A DNA stretch of 64,000 nucleotides from Halobacillus sp. A5. GTDB taxonomy: Bacteria; Bacillota; Bacilli; Bacillales; Halobacillaceae. The first letter of the stretch is position 1; each line of letters starts with the position of its first letter. The stretch covers positions 1,054,001 to 1,118,000 of the forward strand of contig NZ_JAIZEO010000001.1 of the NCBI RefSeq assembly GCF_024189315.1, read 5' to 3'. The translations under genes and the position numbers were made by a program. A model generated the notes under the pieces. It ran no database searches. It saw only the letters and a program-made list of their open reading frames with translations, and was not told the DNA's origin. Positions 8,325-16,484 of the stretch are shown here, piece by piece.

Positions 8325-8335
8325 GTGCGTATGTT

Positions 8336-8361
8336 AACCTCTCTCAATGAGAGGTTTTTTT
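8336..8361 (+). terminator. Expression-platform terminator of the SAM riboswitch
   Basis: AACCTCTC (8336-8343) pairs with GAGAGGTT (8349-8356), followed by a T-run to 8361. The 5' arm is complementary to the aptamer's P1 3' side, as needed for mutually exclusive folding. Confidence 0.9.
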
Positions 8362-8391
8362 CATACATATGCTTTAGAAAATTAAATAACG

Positions 8392-8580
8392 TACATCACT
8401 CAGGTGTTGAAAGAAGCTTATTAACTTACTTCTTCAGCTTAAAAGGGAAGGCCGGTGAAAGTCCGGCACGGTCCCGCCACTGTTAGAGGGAGCCTCCTGC
8501 ATACGTCACTGTCTGAATCGACGGGAAGACGCAGGAAGCGATGAACTTAAGTCAGGAGACCTGCCTGGTGATTGCACACT
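8392..8580 (+). ncRNA. Cobalamin (B12) riboswitch, second switch in the metE leader
   Basis: The conserved B12-box pieces are present in order: AGGTG (8402), TTAAAAGGGAAG, GCCGGTGAAAGTCCGGCACG, GTCCCGCCACTGT, GACGCAGGAAGCG, and the terminal AGTCAGGAGACCTGCC. It controls metE together with the upstream SAM switch. A tandem SAM-I/adenosylcobalamin arrangement before metE is known from Bacillus clausii. The logic is that metE, the B12-independent synthase, is shut off either by enough SAM or by cobalamin, when the B12-dependent enzyme can take over. Confidence 0.95.
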
Positions 8581-8668
8581 AGAACCTACGAGGAATAGGG
8601 AGGTGTTTTAACGCTTAAATTTGTACCAGTCTGTCTTATGACAGGCTAAAGTTAAAGATGCGTTTATA

Positions 8669-8709
8669 ACAATCCCTCTTTTTTGTAAAAGAGGGATTGT
8701 TTTATTTTT
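8669..8709 (+). terminator. Expression-platform terminator of the cobalamin riboswitch
   Basis: ACAATCCCTCTTTT (8669-8682) pairs perfectly with 8687-8700 and is followed by TTTATTTTT. It ends 25 bp before the metE start. Confidence 0.92.
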
Positions 8710-8733
8710 ACAGAATCTAAAGGAGGAAAGCTT

Positions 8734-11037
8734 ATGACTAAAAGTTCAACGCTCGGTTATCCCCGAATCGGGGAGAAAAGAGAATGGAAAAAAGCACTAG
8801 AGCAGTATTGGAAAGGAAATCTACAGGAAGAAGAATTTCTAACTGAAATAGAAGGTCTGCGACTTCATTATTTAAAAAAGCAGAAGGATAGAGGAATCGA
8901 TCTCATACCTATTGGAGACTTCAGCCTATATGATCATGTACTTGATACTGCTTTTATGTTTGGCTTAATTCCTGATAGATTCAAGGTTCAAGACAAAAGC
9001 GACCTGGACACCTATTTTGATATGGCACGGGGAAATGAAAGTGCCGTTGCTTGTGAAATGACGAAATGGTTTAATACGAACTATCACTACATTGTCCCTG
9101 AACTGCAGAACGATGCAGAGCCATCTTTACTTAACAATCGGGTGCTTCACTATTTTGAAGAAGCTAAACAAAAACTCGGCATTACAGGCAAGCCAGTAAT
9201 TCTTGGTCCCATTACTCTCCTTAAATTATCGAAAGGCTATCAGGAGGAACACTTTACAACTCTGCTTAATAAACTGGTACCTCTTTACGTGCAGGTGTTA
9301 AAGGAGCTTGAAAATGCAGGAGCGGAATGGGTTCAAATCGATGAGCCGGTCTTATCCACTACTTTGGATGATAAGGACATCAGTATCTTTAAGGAAGTCT
9401 ATCAAACCTTTAACGACGAGCTGACATCGGTCAAAATTTTACTGCAGACCTATTTTGAATCCGTGGACTATTACGAGGAGGTTGTGTCTCTACCGGTCGC
9501 TGGTATTGGACTGGATTTTGTTCATGATGAAGGCGCAAACTTGTTATCCCTGCAGAAGCACGGTTTCCCCAAAGATAAAACATTAGCTGCAGGAGTTATA
9601 AATGGCCGCAACATATGGAGAAGTGACTTAAAATCCAGCCTGGCTGCACTAAATACGATTACAGCTATTGCAGATAAAGAACGCTTAATTGTTCAACCTT
9701 CCTGCAGTCTTCTTCACGTTCCGGTAACTGTTGAGACAGAGCATGAGCTGAACACTGAGCTCAAGAACGCTTTAGCTTTTGCCGATCAGAAGCTTGAAGA
9801 GACAACTACTTTAACGGAGGGCTTAAATAAAGGAGAAGAAGCCATTCGCCAGAGGATTGAGGAGAATTCGAATGCACGCGGCGCCCTTCTAAGCTCAGCG
9901 AGCAGAAACCGTCTCGAGGTACAGAAGGAAGTGAAATTCTGGAAGGGAGTTGAACCAAGCCGTGATCAGCACCATTCCACTCGTCAGAAGCTGCAGCAGG
10001 AGTACTTCAATCTTCCTTTACTGCCAACCACAACCATCGGCAGCCTCCCTCAGACGACCGAAATCCGTCAAGCTCGCATGAGATGGCGCAAAGGTGATTG
10101 GGATGATGTGAAATACGAAGAATTTATTGAAGCGAATATCCGGGAATGGATCGAACGGCAGGAAGATATAGGACTTGATGTGCTCATTCATGGTGAATTT
10201 GAACGCAATGATATGGTTGAATTCTTCGGAGAGAAGCTGGACGGATTTGCCTTCACCAGGTATGCCTGGGTTCAATCCTATGGCTCCCGCTGCGTGAAGC
10301 CTCCGATCATTTACGGTGACGTTGCTTTAAACGAACCAATGACCGTAAAAGAAATCAATTATGCCCAATCCCAAACCGCTAAACCGGTCAAAGGTATGCT
10401 TACAGGGCCCGTCACTATTCTCAATTGGTCATTTGTCAGAGAGGATATAAGTCAATACGACGTCACAAAGCAGATCGCATTAGCTCTGCAAAAAGAAATA
10501 AAAGCATTAGAGGAAAACCAGATTCAAATGATTCAAGTCGACGAACCAGCCTTACGTGAAGGCCTGCCTTTAAAGCCTGCGAAACAGCAGACTTACCTTG
10601 ATGAGGCCGTCTACGCCTTTAAGCTTGCAACGTCAGCCGTAAACAATGAAACGCAGATTCATACCCATATGTGCTATTCAGAATTCGGAGCCATTATGGA
10701 AACCATCGACCAGCTGGATGCAGATGTTATTTCTATAGAAACAGCAAGAAGTCACGGAGAATTAATTACAGCCTTTGAGGAGCACTCCTACGAGAAAGGA
10801 ATCGGTCTTGGAGTCTATGATATTCACAGTCCACGTATTCCTAAGGTAGAAGAAATGGAAAGGAATATCGAGCGCGCCTTACAAGTACTGGATTCCAGGC
10901 AATTCTGGGTAAATCCTGACTGCGGCTTAAAAACGCGCGGCGTAACCGAAACAACGGAAGCTCTCACCAATATGGTAAAAGCGGCTGATAACGTCCGCCA
11001 AAGAATCAATAAAGAAGAAGCCGTGAAGGAAAAATAA
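8734..11037 (+). CDS. metE: Cobalamin-independent methionine synthase
   Basis: 767 aa, full length for MetE. It transfers methyl from 5-methyltetrahydropteroyl-triglutamate to homocysteine in the cytoplasm. The N-terminal domain opens [23 protein letters not shown]. The C-terminal catalytic domain carries the zinc ligands His645 and Cys647 (HTHMC), a downstream Glu in [10 protein letters not shown], and the Cys of NPDCGLKTR. Start ATG 8734 follows AAAGGAGGAAAG. The two-riboswitch leader directly upstream gives regulation by SAM and cobalamin. It is monocistronic, closed by the terminator at 11054. Confidence 0.98.
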   Translation: MTKSSTLGYPRIGEKREWKKALEQYWKGNLQEEEFLTEIEGLRLHYLKKQKDRGIDLIPIGDFSLYDHVLDTAFMFGLIPDRFKVQDKSDLDTYFDMARGNESAVACEMTKWFNTNYHYIVPELQNDAEPSLLNNRVLHYFEEAKQKLGITGKPVILGPITLLKLSKGYQEEHFTTLLNKLVPLYVQVLKELENAGAEWVQIDEPVLSTTLDDKDISIFKEVYQTFNDELTSVKILLQTYFESVDYYEEVVSLPVAGIGLDFVHDEGANLLSLQKHGFPKDKTLAAGVINGRNIWRSDLKSSLAALNTITAIADKERLIVQPSCSLLHVPVTVETEHELNTELKNALAFADQKLEETTTLTEGLNKGEEAIRQRIEENSNARGALLSSASRNRLEVQKEVKFWKGVEPSRDQHHSTRQKLQQEYFNLPLLPTTTIGSLPQTTEIRQARMRWRKGDWDDVKYEEFIEANIREWIERQEDIGLDVLIHGEFERNDMVEFFGEKLDGFAFTRYAWVQSYGSRCVKPPIIYGDVALNEPMTVKEINYAQSQTAKPVKGMLTGPVTILNWSFVREDISQYDVTKQIALALQKEIKALEENQIQMIQVDEPALREGLPLKPAKQQTYLDEAVYAFKLATSAVNNETQIHTHMCYSEFGAIMETIDQLDADVISIETARSHGELITAFEEHSYEKGIGLGVYDIHSPRIPKVEEMERNIERALQVLDSRQFWVNPDCGLKTRGVTETTEALTNMVKAADNVRQRINKEEAVKEK

Positions 11038-11053
11038 ATACCGCAGTACTGCT

Positions 11054-11087
11054 GCCGCAGAAACGTTTGATTTCTGCGGCTTTCTTT
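11054..11087 (+). terminator. Intrinsic terminator after metE
   Basis: GCCGCAGAAA (11054-11063) pairs perfectly with 11071-11080, followed by TTTCTTT. Confidence 0.9.
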
Positions 11088-11278
11088 ATGAAACCACTCC
11101 GTTATCCCTTTCGTTCCTCCTCCTTATTCCTGCCTCAATAATTTAAGCGAAATAACGTAAAGTAGAAAAAACTCACATTTTGCTGAAAAAGCTCGGGAAG
11201 TGTAATACGATTACAGCAGGGATTTCTAAAATTTTGTAGAAATTATATAATAACAGACTAAAAAGGATGGTGAATCCT

Positions 11279-11794
11279 ATGATTCGCACAATCAAAAATA
11301 CTATATTTAAATGGATGCCGCATAAAGAACAATATATTTGTGAAAAAAGACTGGTCAAAGTCGTGAAACGTTTAAAAATCGAGGACTTTAATTTCAATTG
11401 GGACCGGAGCAGCTGTTTTATTGAATTTCAATACCAGAACGAAGCTTACAGACTCGAGCATTCCATTGAACAGGCTAAAGAAAGAGGAATTATCTTAAGA
11501 AATGGACTGGATTGTTTATTAGAATTAACCATGTCCCTTGAAGATTTGTGTGAAATTATCGACAGAGGAACTTACAAGTTTGAAACGTGGATTTCCGGAA
11601 TGAAGCTTACTAATGAAGAACCGGTGAAAGAAATTCCGGCTTTTGAAGAAGAATTCCATATTAGATATAAGTCTTCAGGTAAACAGAGTCCTCTTGAAAA
11701 AGAAGAAAACGAGGAGTTCAACCCTTTTTCACCTGAACCTTCTTTCAGAGACTTTGATCAAGAACCTATTATCCAAAGACCCCAGCATAAATAA
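11279..11794 (+). CDS. Hypothetical protein, charged C-terminal tail
   Basis: 171 aa, not recognised. It begins basic (MIRTIKNTIFKWMPHKEQ), has a mixed alpha/beta middle (LKIEDFNFNWDRSSCFIEFQ, QAYRLEHSIEQAKERG-like) and ends in a low-complexity acidic and proline-containing tail from about residue 135 with no transmembrane segment. ATG 11279 is preferred over ATG 11267 and GTG 11270 because the AAAGGATGG ribosome site overlaps the earlier codons. It is a single gene between metE and a convergent minus-strand group. Confidence 0.6.
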   Translation: MIRTIKNTIFKWMPHKEQYICEKRLVKVVKRLKIEDFNFNWDRSSCFIEFQYQNEAYRLEHSIEQAKERGIILRNGLDCLLELTMSLEDLCEIIDRGTYKFETWISGMKLTNEEPVKEIPAFEEEFHIRYKSSGKQSPLEKEENEEFNPFSPEPSFRDFDQEPIIQRPQHK

Positions 11795-11824
11795 TCTGTA
11801 CCAGCAAATAAATACTTTAAAACA

Positions 11825-11872
11825 GGCGCATTTCACGCGAGTCGGCTTCGTGTCAGGACTCGCAAATGCGCC
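11825..11872. repeat. Two-step perfect hairpin downstream of the hypothetical gene
   Basis: GGCGCATTT (11825-11833) pairs with 11864-11872, and inside it GCGAGTC (11837-11843) pairs with GACTCGC (11857-11863). It is GC-rich and strong, but only a broken T-tract follows. It may end the convergent transcripts on both sides. Confidence 0.6.
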
Positions 11873-11928
11873 GTTTGATAGTTTTGCCGAAGGGTAAGCA
11901 CCAGGCAGTATCCTTAAACTACTCTTGA

Positions 11929-12233
11929 TTAAAACTGAACCTCGTCTGCTTTTTCTTCAAAGACCTTCCAGTATCCATTCATTACAGAAGTGTAGTGGCT
12001 CATTACAAGATAATTCTTCTCCTCCTCCCCATCTGCGGTTCTCACAAAATAAGTATCCGATCCTTTTAATCAATTTCTGTGATTTGCAGGTTTTTAAAAA
12101 TTTCATCCTCTGCAAGAAACTCCTCTAATGCTCTCTCTTCATTTAGTTCATGCAGAATATTATACGGACCGGTTATACTTACGATCAACATAACAATAAA
12201 AACAAATAAGATTACGAATAAATTACGCTTCAT
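11929..12233 (-). pseudogene. Small membrane-anchored protein, frameshifted near 12066
   Basis: The frame from ATG 12233 (GAGGAGG ribosome site) encodes MKRNLFVILFVFIVMLIVSI, a membrane anchor, then EEFLAEDEIFKNLQITEID and a stop at 12066-12068. One frame over, the sequence continues at once as KGSDTYFVRTADGEEEKNYL and onward to MNGYWKVFEEKADEVQF, with a stop at 11929-11931. One extra T in the GATTAAAAGG context would join them as ITEIDLKGSDTYF, so a single-base deletion (real or a sequencing error) split one gene of about 100 codons. Function is unknown. Confidence 0.65.
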
Positions 12234-12252
12234 ATTCCTCCTCAGCATTCCA

Positions 12253-12783
12253 TTACTTTCTATGCAAAATTCCTAAGTATTCACTCCACGGTCCTGCATC
12301 TTCCCTGTACCTTTCAGCGAAAACCCGTACAATCTGCGCCAAATGGGTTAAATCATGAACCGCCCAAGTGGATATTAGTTCTCTTATTCTAACCTCCCCT
12401 AAGGCAGGATGAACACCTGTTAATTCCAAATCCATTTCAGGCTTAACCAAGCTGCGTAGTTTATACACGTTATTCTTTCGCAGTCTCTTAAACTCCTCTA
12501 TTTTTTGAATCATTGATTCTTCAGCAGATCCTTTATCCAAATGGGAAAAGCGGTCAAATGCCGGAAATGGAGTCTTCTCACTATGAGTAAGCATAAATTC
12601 CAGACGTGGAATCCAATTATGCTTCTCCCCTTCTATTAAGTGATCAACCACTTCTGAAGCTGTCCACGTTCCCGCTCCCTCATTTGAAGAAATCCACCCG
12701 TCTGATAAACCTGACAGAAACGACTCTACTGTCTTAGGAGTACGATCAAGGATTTCAATTGCTTCTTCAAAATTAAAATTCAC
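12253..12783 (-). CDS. DinB family protein
   Basis: 176 aa, four-helix DinB/YfiT fold. The metal-binding histidines are placed as expected: His in [12 protein letters not shown] (helix 2) and [11 protein letters not shown] near the C-terminus. Members are putative metal-dependent thiol-transferases; the exact substrate is unknown. GTG 12783 is taken as start because GAGAGAGG ends five bases before it, while TTG 12786 is too close. A second DinB protein lies at 38549 in the repeat-bounded array. Confidence 0.85.
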   Translation of the reverse strand: MNFNFEEAIEILDRTPKTVESFLSGLSDGWISSNEGAGTWTASEVVDHLIEGEKHNWIPRLEFMLTHSEKTPFPAFDRFSHLDKGSAEESMIQKIEEFKRLRKNNVYKLRSLVKPEMDLELTGVHPALGEVRIRELISTWAVHDLTHLAQIVRVFAERYREDAGPWSEYLGILHRK

Positions 12784-12822
12784 CAAACCTCTCTCCCTTC
12801 ATATTTAAATGCTTAAACTACC

Positions 12823-13131
12823 TCACTTCTTCCGGTACTGTCTTAACAGGTGCCCCCACCACAGCAGGAGGTACATCATAATGAACAAAGAAAATAAAAC
12901 CCACAGCTTCAAATCCATTAATTCGCCCACCCAGTATGCTGTCTCCGTTTGCGTAGTCCTTGGTATCGTCCCGACTATGTTAATGACTACGAATACAGGA
13001 ACAAGAACAACAACTCCAATTGAAGATCGTATATGTCTGCGTTTTACTACCATGATGACAGCTGTACTCATCGTTACGAATAGCCATATGTAATAAACAG
13101 CCGTCAGCACAACCGGATCATTTGGTGCCAA
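12823..13131 (-). CDS. Three-span membrane protein (paralogue of the one at 47443)
   Basis: About 102 aa with three to four hydrophobic segments: VYYIWLFVTMSTAVIMVV, SSIGVVVLVPVFVVINIVG and WVLFSLFIMMYLLLWWGHLL. TTG 13131 is preferred as start because GTGGAGG at 13140-13146 is itself the ribosome site. The layout and residues (YY, STAV, VVK, a central PR/RP pair, and a final LL-WWG) match the protein at 47443, so the two are paralogues. Function is unknown. Confidence 0.7.
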   Translation of the reverse strand: MAPNDPVVLTAVYYIWLFVTMSTAVIMVVKRRHIRSSIGVVVLVPVFVVINIVGTIPRTTQTETAYWVGELMDLKLWVLFSLFIMMYLLLWWGHLLRQYRKK

Positions 13132-13211
13132 AAAAATTGCCTCCACTTTTGCGAAAAGATTTCACTTAATTATTTCAAAATTTTCACATTTAAACAATAG
13201 AAGACTTTATC

Positions 13212-13250
13212 AAAGAAGCGCTCATCATAAGTATGATAAGCGCTTCTTTT
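13212..13250 (-). terminator. Terminator of tgl, overlapping its stop codon
   Basis: AAAGAAGCGCT (13212-13222) pairs with 13239-13249, and the inner ATCAT/ATGAT adds to the stem. T-runs occur on both strands, so it may work in both directions. Confidence 0.75.
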
Positions 13251-14100
13251 AAAATAATTGTTTGAAAACTTTGTTCATGTAGTAACGGTATCGTTCGTAT
13301 GGTATCGAGCTTTCGTTGTGCAGAATTAAAGCAGGCTGGTACTTACGAACAAATTCAGACTGGCCTCTTACAGCAAATTGCTGCAGGTGACTGAAGGTTG
13401 GCCGAACGACTAAATTCGTTAAATAAGATGAAGTATACGCTCCCGGTCTCCTCAGTTCATTGAGGGTTTCCACCATCTGCTTTTCTGAAAGAACTCCTAA
13501 ACCGTGTCCAAAATAGAGATATTCCCCCATGGCGACAGCATTCTCTCCTCTCCATTGAGGTGCAGAAGGGTCAAAGTCCGGGTTATCAAAGTAAACTACG
13601 TCCCCCGGGAGATAATTCCTCGTATTTAACGGGTATAACCCCAGATCACTATCTGCATGCCAGCTGTAAATGTATAGATCCGGAAACAAGAAGTTAAACG
13701 TACGCGCTCCGAGAACTTGAAGCACTGCATGGTAATAAATGATCAGCATGGCTCCGGCGCATTCAAATGCATACTGGCCGCTGTTTACATAAATATCTTC
13801 AACCGCATCTGCAGGCTGTACACCCGGCCTTAAGTGCAGAGCTCCGTAATTCGTTAATACCCAGTATTGTGGGTTGCTCCGAGTAGTCTCAAATGTAGCA
13901 AATGATACATCACTCTTACTCATCGACTCTGCACTTTGAACAATATTTTTCCGTAAATTTATTTCAAATTGTAAACCTTGCTCTGTTGGAAAGGAATAGA
14001 CAGCAGATGCTCGGCTCATTAATTCTATGATTATTCTTTCAAGCCGGTCAGGAGATTCAGCATCATCGATCCCATAAGGTCTTCCGGCAACTTGAATCAT
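13249..14100 (-). CDS. tgl: Spore-coat protein-glutamine gamma-glutamyltransferase (transglutaminase)
   Basis: 283 aa, longer than the 245 aa of the B. subtilis enzyme. It cross-links glutamine and lysine side chains of coat proteins late in sporulation. Visible Tgl signatures: FEINLRKNIVQSA, FATFETTRSNPQYW, the catalytic Cys114 in YAFECAGAMLIIYYHA, SWHADSDLGLYP and FDPSAPQWRGENAVAMGE. Start ATG 14100 follows GGGAGGGG. The extra length is at the C-terminus (after residue 245) and the N-terminal DDAESPDR loop. Its presence marks the host as an endospore former. Confidence 0.93.
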   Translation of the reverse strand: MIQVAGRPYGIDDAESPDRLERIIIELMSRASAVYSFPTEQGLQFEINLRKNIVQSAESMSKSDVSFATFETTRSNPQYWVLTNYGALHLRPGVQPADAVEDIYVNSGQYAFECAGAMLIIYYHAVLQVLGARTFNFLFPDLYIYSWHADSDLGLYPLNTRNYLPGDVVYFDNPDFDPSAPQWRGENAVAMGEYLYFGHGLGVLSEKQMVETLNELRRPGAYTSSYLTNLVVRPTFSHLQQFAVRGQSEFVRKYQPALILHNESSIPYERYRYYMNKVFKQLF

Positions 14101-14244
14101 TCAACCCCTCCCTTGTTTTGTGAAAAAGTAAACAACATCCATGGCCTATTCACATGTTTACTAAATAAGTATTCCGTGAATGAGTGAGTAATGTGTGCTT
14201 GCAACAATAAAGTACATGATTGAAAAACATTGGAGGCCGTTAAC

Positions 14245-15411
14245 ATGAATCGTTTTACTATTCCACGCGACATTTATTTCGGAGAGAATGCACTCGATAT
14301 CCTGAAGTCAATTAAAGGAGAAAAAGCCCTTCTCGTTATTGGCGGAGGATCTGTGAAAGACAACGGAAACCTAGACAAAATCAAACAAAACCTATCAGAG
14401 GCAAATATTGATACAAGAGTGATTGAAGGCATAACAGAAGAACCTTCCACTCAATTGGTAGAAGAACACCTTCCCACTTTAAACGACTATAAGCCTGACT
14501 GGATTATCGGAATCGGTGGCGGCTCACCTATGGATGCAGCGAAAGCTATGTGGCTTTCTTATGAACATCCCTACCTGACATTTGAAGAAATGACAGAGCC
14601 GTTTAACCTGCCGGATCTGCGTACGAAAGCTAAGTTCGCCGGCATCCCTACCACAAGTGGAACCGCATCAGAAATTTCCAATTTGTCCGTTATTACGGAT
14701 TCAGAGACAGGAATGAAGTATCCTCTGGCTGATTTTGAATTTACACCAGACTTGGCTGTCATTGACCCTGTCATGGTCGAATCGATGCCTAAGAAAGTGC
14801 TTGCCTACAGCGGAATGGATGCCGTAACACACAGTATTGAAGCATACGTGGCTAAACCACGCACAACATTTACTAATTCACTTGCCATTGAGGCTGCTGA
14901 ACTGTTAAAAAATAATTTAATTTCCTCATATAATGGAAATCAAGATGCACGAGAGCAGGTGCACTATGCTCAAGCTATGGCGGGCATGGCTTTTGCCAAT
15001 GCTGTACTGGGCAATGTTCACAGTATGGCACATAAGAGCGGGCCGACGTTTGAAGTACCTCATGGCTGCGCGAATGCCATTTATTTACCTTACGTCATTC
15101 AATTTAACCGCAGTGAAGTAGAAGACCGCTTTGCTACCATCGCAAGAAGGATTGGCTTAAGCGGGAACACAGATCAAGAGTTAGTGGATTCATTAATAGA
15201 CTGGGTGCGCAGTCTTAACCGTGAAATGGAGGTACCTAATTCGCTTAAAGAATTTGGCGTGTCTGAAGACTTATTTAAAAAGCATCTAGATAAAATGGCA
15301 GAAAATGCTATGGAGGATCCTTGCACAGGTACTAATCCAAGAGAAACTTCAGTGGAAGAAATGAAAAAATTGTTTAAAGCGGCTTATTACGGCCAGGATG
15401 TAACCTTTTAA
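14245..15411 (+). CDS. Iron-containing alcohol dehydrogenase
   Basis: 388 aa, group III alcohol dehydrogenase. The NAD(P) site GGGSPMDAAKAM is at about residues 93-104, and TSGTASEISNLSVITD follows. Metal ligands lie in DLAVIDP-SMPKKVLAYSGMDAVTHSIEAYV and HSMAHKSGPTFEVPHGCANAIYL. ATG 14245 is chosen because the in-frame TTG 14230 overlaps the GGAGG that serves it. Likely an NAD(P)H-dependent butanol or aldehyde reductase; substrate not determined. It is divergent from tgl and monocistronic. Confidence 0.88.
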   Translation: MNRFTIPRDIYFGENALDILKSIKGEKALLVIGGGSVKDNGNLDKIKQNLSEANIDTRVIEGITEEPSTQLVEEHLPTLNDYKPDWIIGIGGGSPMDAAKAMWLSYEHPYLTFEEMTEPFNLPDLRTKAKFAGIPTTSGTASEISNLSVITDSETGMKYPLADFEFTPDLAVIDPVMVESMPKKVLAYSGMDAVTHSIEAYVAKPRTTFTNSLAIEAAELLKNNLISSYNGNQDAREQVHYAQAMAGMAFANAVLGNVHSMAHKSGPTFEVPHGCANAIYLPYVIQFNRSEVEDRFATIARRIGLSGNTDQELVDSLIDWVRSLNREMEVPNSLKEFGVSEDLFKKHLDKMAENAMEDPCTGTNPRETSVEEMKKLFKAAYYGQDVTF

Positions 15412-15424
15412 TCCCTCCCAGCCT

Positions 15425-15460
15425 AACGAGTTTCGGTGCTTAGCCGGAGCTCGTTTTTTT
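15425..15460 (+). terminator. Terminator after the alcohol dehydrogenase
   Basis: AACGAG and CTCGTT (15425-15430/15450-15455) enclose an inner CGG/CCG pair and are followed by a T-run of about nine. Confidence 0.7.
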
Positions 15461-15743
15461 ATTTTCGTGGGGATTACGTAAAGAAGTATTCAAATGCGAA
15501 GTGATTCTTCCAGCCACTGAACTCCTGCTTTTTTGATGTCGGCCGAAGCCTGTGGAAGCTCACTATGCCCATGGAGTTTCAAGGACTTCCTTACAGCTAA
15601 CAATAACTAAGTATTTCTTTCATAAAACTCAGCTTTAATGCTACGTTAAACTACAAGAATATTCCGTCAATTGCATTATTTCAAAAGCCCTGTCAAACTA
15701 TAGAAGGACCACCACTTTTAAATAGAAATGCAGGTGAGAAAAG

Positions 15744-16136
15744 ATGATCGAAGTTAGAAGATCAAATATAACAGATGACGAGACAAATAAAGGCGTATTT
15801 GCCACCAGAAATATAGCTAAGGATGAACTGATTCACGAAGCCCCTGTGCTTCCTTATCCAAATAAAGAACATAAACATATTGAGAAAACGTACCTTGCTG
15901 ATTACGCGTTTGAATATGGTTCAAATCATACTGCTTTTCTTCTTGGATATGGGATGATGTTTAATCACTCTTACCAGCCTAACGCAGACTATCGAGTGAA
16001 TTTTGAAAATGACTCCTTTGATTTCTATGCTTTTTCTGACATTAAAGAAGGTGAAGAAATATTTATTAACTATAACGGAGAAGTAGAGAACGATGATCCA
16101 CTATGGTTCAATGAAGAAGAAGAACAAGATAAATAA
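15744..16136 (+). CDS. SET-domain protein (putative lysine methyltransferase)
   Basis: 130 aa, essentially a lone SET domain. The N-terminal VFATRNIAKDELIHEAPVL strand pair, then GYGMMFNHSYQPNADY (the SAM-binding and knot motif, normally NHSCxPN with Cys here replaced by Tyr) and EGEEIFINYNGEV (normally GEELxxxY) are all seen. Bacterial SET proteins would methylate protein lysines using SAM; the target is unknown. ATG 15744 follows CAGGTGAG. It lies alone, before sspH. Confidence 0.85.
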   Translation: MIEVRRSNITDDETNKGVFATRNIAKDELIHEAPVLPYPNKEHKHIEKTYLADYAFEYGSNHTAFLLGYGMMFNHSYQPNADYRVNFENDSFDFYAFSDIKEGEEIFINYNGEVENDDPLWFNEEEEQDK

Positions 16137-16147
16137 TGATTCATCTG

Positions 16148-16184
16148 ACGGCACCTCCATTCAGGGGTGCTGTTTTCTTTTGCG
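16148..16184 (+). terminator. Terminator after the SET gene
   Basis: ACGGCACC (16148-16155) pairs with GGTGCTGT (16166-16173, one G-U), then TTTTCTTTT. Confidence 0.75.
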
Positions 16185-16241
16185 CATAGATTATCCGCTT
16201 AGGGTAAAAATTAAAACAAGAACCAGAAGGGGGATTTATAA

Positions 16242-16427
16242 GTGAATAAAGAACGTGCTAAAGAAATTTTTCACTCTGAGGACATGATTGATGTCACTCA
16301 TGAAGACCGACACGTCTACATTGAAGAAGTAATTGAAAGAAATGAAATGGCCCGGATTCACCCAATGGATCAGCCGAATATCATTCAAGAGGTACCTTTA
16401 TACGAATTAAAAGAATCTCAGCAGTGA
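16242..16427 (+). CDS. sspH: Small acid-soluble spore protein, H type
   Basis: 61 aa starting at GTG 16242 behind AGAAGGGGGA. MNKERAKEIFHSEDMIDVTH, then HVYIEEVIERNEMARIHP and VPLYELKE follow the SspH pattern residue by residue (M-N-x-x-RAKEI, a V-x-I centre, E-x-x-E-x-ARI, V-P-x-x-x-L-x-E). SspH proteins accumulate in the spore core of Bacillaceae and are expressed in the forespore. A bidirectional terminator follows. Confidence 0.9.
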   Translation: MNKERAKEIFHSEDMIDVTHEDRHVYIEEVIERNEMARIHPMDQPNIIQEVPLYELKESQQ

Positions 16428-16434
16428 TAAGAAA

Positions 16435-16463
16435 AACGGAGTCCTGATTTAAAGGACTCCGTT
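16435..16463. terminator. Bidirectional terminator between sspH and ggt
   Basis: AACGGAGTCC (16435-16444) pairs perfectly with 16454-16463. It separates the convergent sspH and ggt genes. Confidence 0.8.
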
Positions 16464-16484
16464 TAATAATGCTGTAGTACTTTT

